This document shows, piece by piece, positions 5,156 through 5,433 of a stretch of DNA of 5,433 nt; the stretch's first letter is position 1, and every line of letters begins with the position of its first letter. The stretch is from an uncultured Muribaculaceae bacterium (GTDB taxonomy: Bacteria > Bacteroidota > Bacteroidia > Bacteroidales > Muribaculaceae): the NCBI GenBank assembly GCA_905207535.1, contig CAJLLX010000118.1, forward strand, positions 1-5,433. Direction: 5' to 3'. The notes under the pieces were generated by a model that worked only from the letters and a program-made list of their open reading frames with translations, searched no databases and was not told the origin of the DNA. The translations under genes were made by a program, and so were the position numbers.

Positions 5156-5197
5156 ATCAAAGCTTTAGCTTTGATCATACCCGGATGGTCCCTCTCC
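5156..5197. repeat. Composite palindromic element C
   Basis: The inverted repeat ATCAAAGC-TTTA-GCTTTGAT (5156-5175) has perfectly complementary 8-bp arms. It is followed by the 5-nt spacer CATAC, then CCGGATGGTCCCTCTCC (5181-5197). Same architecture and total palindrome length as elements A and B, but an unrelated, AT-rich palindrome sequence. Confidence 0.65.
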
Positions 5198-5235
5198 TGC
5201 CTCCGCCTTTGCCCCTTTCCTCCACCCTTGTTTCG

Positions 5236-5266
5236 CAAAAATAGCGAAAATCATCCATTCCTCAAA
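5236..5266 (-). promoter_or_regulatory. Promoter of the MgtC-family gene, Bacteroidota type
   Basis: On the minus strand there is TTTG (5266-5263), a 19-nt spacer, then TATTTTTG (5243-5236), matching TTTG-N19-21-TAnnTTTG. Its -33 box lies only about 10 bp from the base of the terminator hairpin of the preceding gene. This supports an independent transcription unit. Expected start near 5230. Confidence 0.7.
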
Positions 5267-5275
5267 ATGCAAATA

Positions 5276-5326
5276 CAATCTCACCCGGAGGGGCTCCCTC
5301 TGCGGGGCATCCTCCGGGTGAGATTG
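5276..5326 (-). terminator. Terminator hairpin of the gene at the right edge
   Basis: Perfect 16-bp arms, CAATCTCACCCGGAGG (5276-5291) and CCTCCGGGTGAGATTG (5311-5326), with a further inner stem (GCTCC 5293-5297 with GGGGC 5304-5308). On the minus strand it follows the stop codon at 5384-5382 and is followed by a T-rich stretch, TATTTGCATTTT. The plus-strand side is also T-rich (GCGTTTTATTAT), so it may work in both directions. Confidence 0.8.
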
Positions 5327-5341
5327 CGTTTTATTATATCC

Positions 5342-5363
5342 GGGAGCGGCCCCAGGGCCGCCC
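5342..5363 (-). repeat. GC-rich hairpin just after the right-edge stop codon
   Basis: GCGGCCC (5346-5352) pairs with GGGCCGC (5355-5361), with flanking G/C pairs across one bulge. It is not followed by a T-run, so it is more likely a 3'-end stabilising stem ahead of the terminator at 5276-5326 than a terminator itself. Confidence 0.5.
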
Positions 5364-5381
5364 TCTCAGTAAGGCTGCTGA

Positions 5382-5433
5382 TTATTCGCCCTTAGCCTCG
5401 TCGGCTGCGGGGAGCTCGGCCTCGGCGGGAGCT
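5382..5433 (-). CDS. C-terminal end of an Ala/Glu-rich protein (partial)
   Basis: Only the last 17 codons are inside the window. The minus-strand frame reads APAEAELPAADEAKGE and stops at TAA (5384-5382), followed by two hairpins, the second a good terminator. Ala/Pro/Glu-rich tails of this kind are typical of the C-terminal extensions that some Bacteroidota ribosomal proteins carry (bS16 and bL17 are examples). A ribosomal protein is therefore a reasonable guess, but the fragment is too short to name. The gene continues beyond the right edge. Confidence 0.6.
   Translation of the reverse strand, partial: APAEAELPAADEAKGE

Larger units (their letters stand above)
4925..5230 (-). other. Long mgtC-type gene leader with repeats and a purine-rich tract
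   Basis: About 300 nt between the inferred transcription start (near 5230) and the start codon. On the transcript, in order, it would carry element C, element B, then a nearly pure purine tract (5070-4953), then an AT-rich stretch before the start. No gene is supported. A 102-codon frame across it is low-complexity Lys/Arg/Gly/Glu sequence with no coding features. GTGAAGGATATG at the start places an AAGG motif only 2 nt before the ATG at 4924. Confidence 0.55.

Noticed and set aside
4930..5238. 102-codon minus-strand frame ahead of mgtC, ending next to its start
   Set aside because: A leader peptide was considered because the frame ends at the mgtC start. The sequence is low-complexity Lys/Arg/Gly/Glu from the purine tract and repeats, with no coding evidence.
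4055..5395. 446-codon plus-strand frame across the mgtC gene and its leader
   Set aside because: It runs antisense to the MgtC-family gene, then through homopyrimidine and repeat DNA. The composition (His/Arg/Gln, then Pro/Ser/Phe) is that of non-coding sequence.

Overview
The window looks like chromosomal DNA of a gut Bacteroidales, possibly Muribaculaceae. Three things suggest this. The left edge is the extreme 5' end of a 16S rRNA gene on the minus strand. Four promoter-like sites carry the Bacteroidota TAnnTTTG box, three of them with a TTTG box 19-20 nt upstream. The protein-coding genes are GC-rich with strong C/G third positions, while the promoters are AT-rich. The family-level placement is inference from overall look only.

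Layout, left to right. Positions 1-23 are the first bases of 16S rRNA (minus). Positions 24 to about 546 hold its leader and two tandem rRNA promoters, P2 at 317-348 and P1 at 553-584, separated by about 200 nt of non-coding spacer. Positions 585-1026 are non-coding, with a degenerate 30-bp tandem repeat and a hairpin. At 1027-1893 (plus) is a secreted NlpC/P60-fold amidase of the DUF1460 type, with a second short tandem repeat behind it. At 2013-2343 two gene remnants meet head to head: the C-terminal end of a LacI-family regulator (minus) and the C-terminal end of a membrane protein (plus). Their 5' parts are absent, so this looks like a deletion scar of a divergent regulator/transporter pair. 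A strong terminator follows at 2466-2522, then enolase (2562-3854, minus), a repeat-rich leader (3855-4204), an MgtC/SapB-family membrane protein (4205-4924, minus), a leader of about 300 nt with palindromic repeats and a homopyrimidine tract, an MgtC promoter (5236-5266), a terminator hairpin (5276-5326), and the last 17 codons of an Ala/Glu-rich protein (5382-5433, minus).

The genes do not form one pathway: cell-wall turnover, glycolysis, an MgtC-type membrane protein and an rRNA operon lie side by side, mostly as separate transcription units. I see no defence, mobile-element or biosynthetic system. The most notable unexplained structure is a family of 20-bp palindromes whose sequence differs from copy to copy while the pairing is kept. 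Three of them are followed 3-5 nt later by a constant CCGGATGGYCCCTC block. They sit in the leaders of eno and mgtC.
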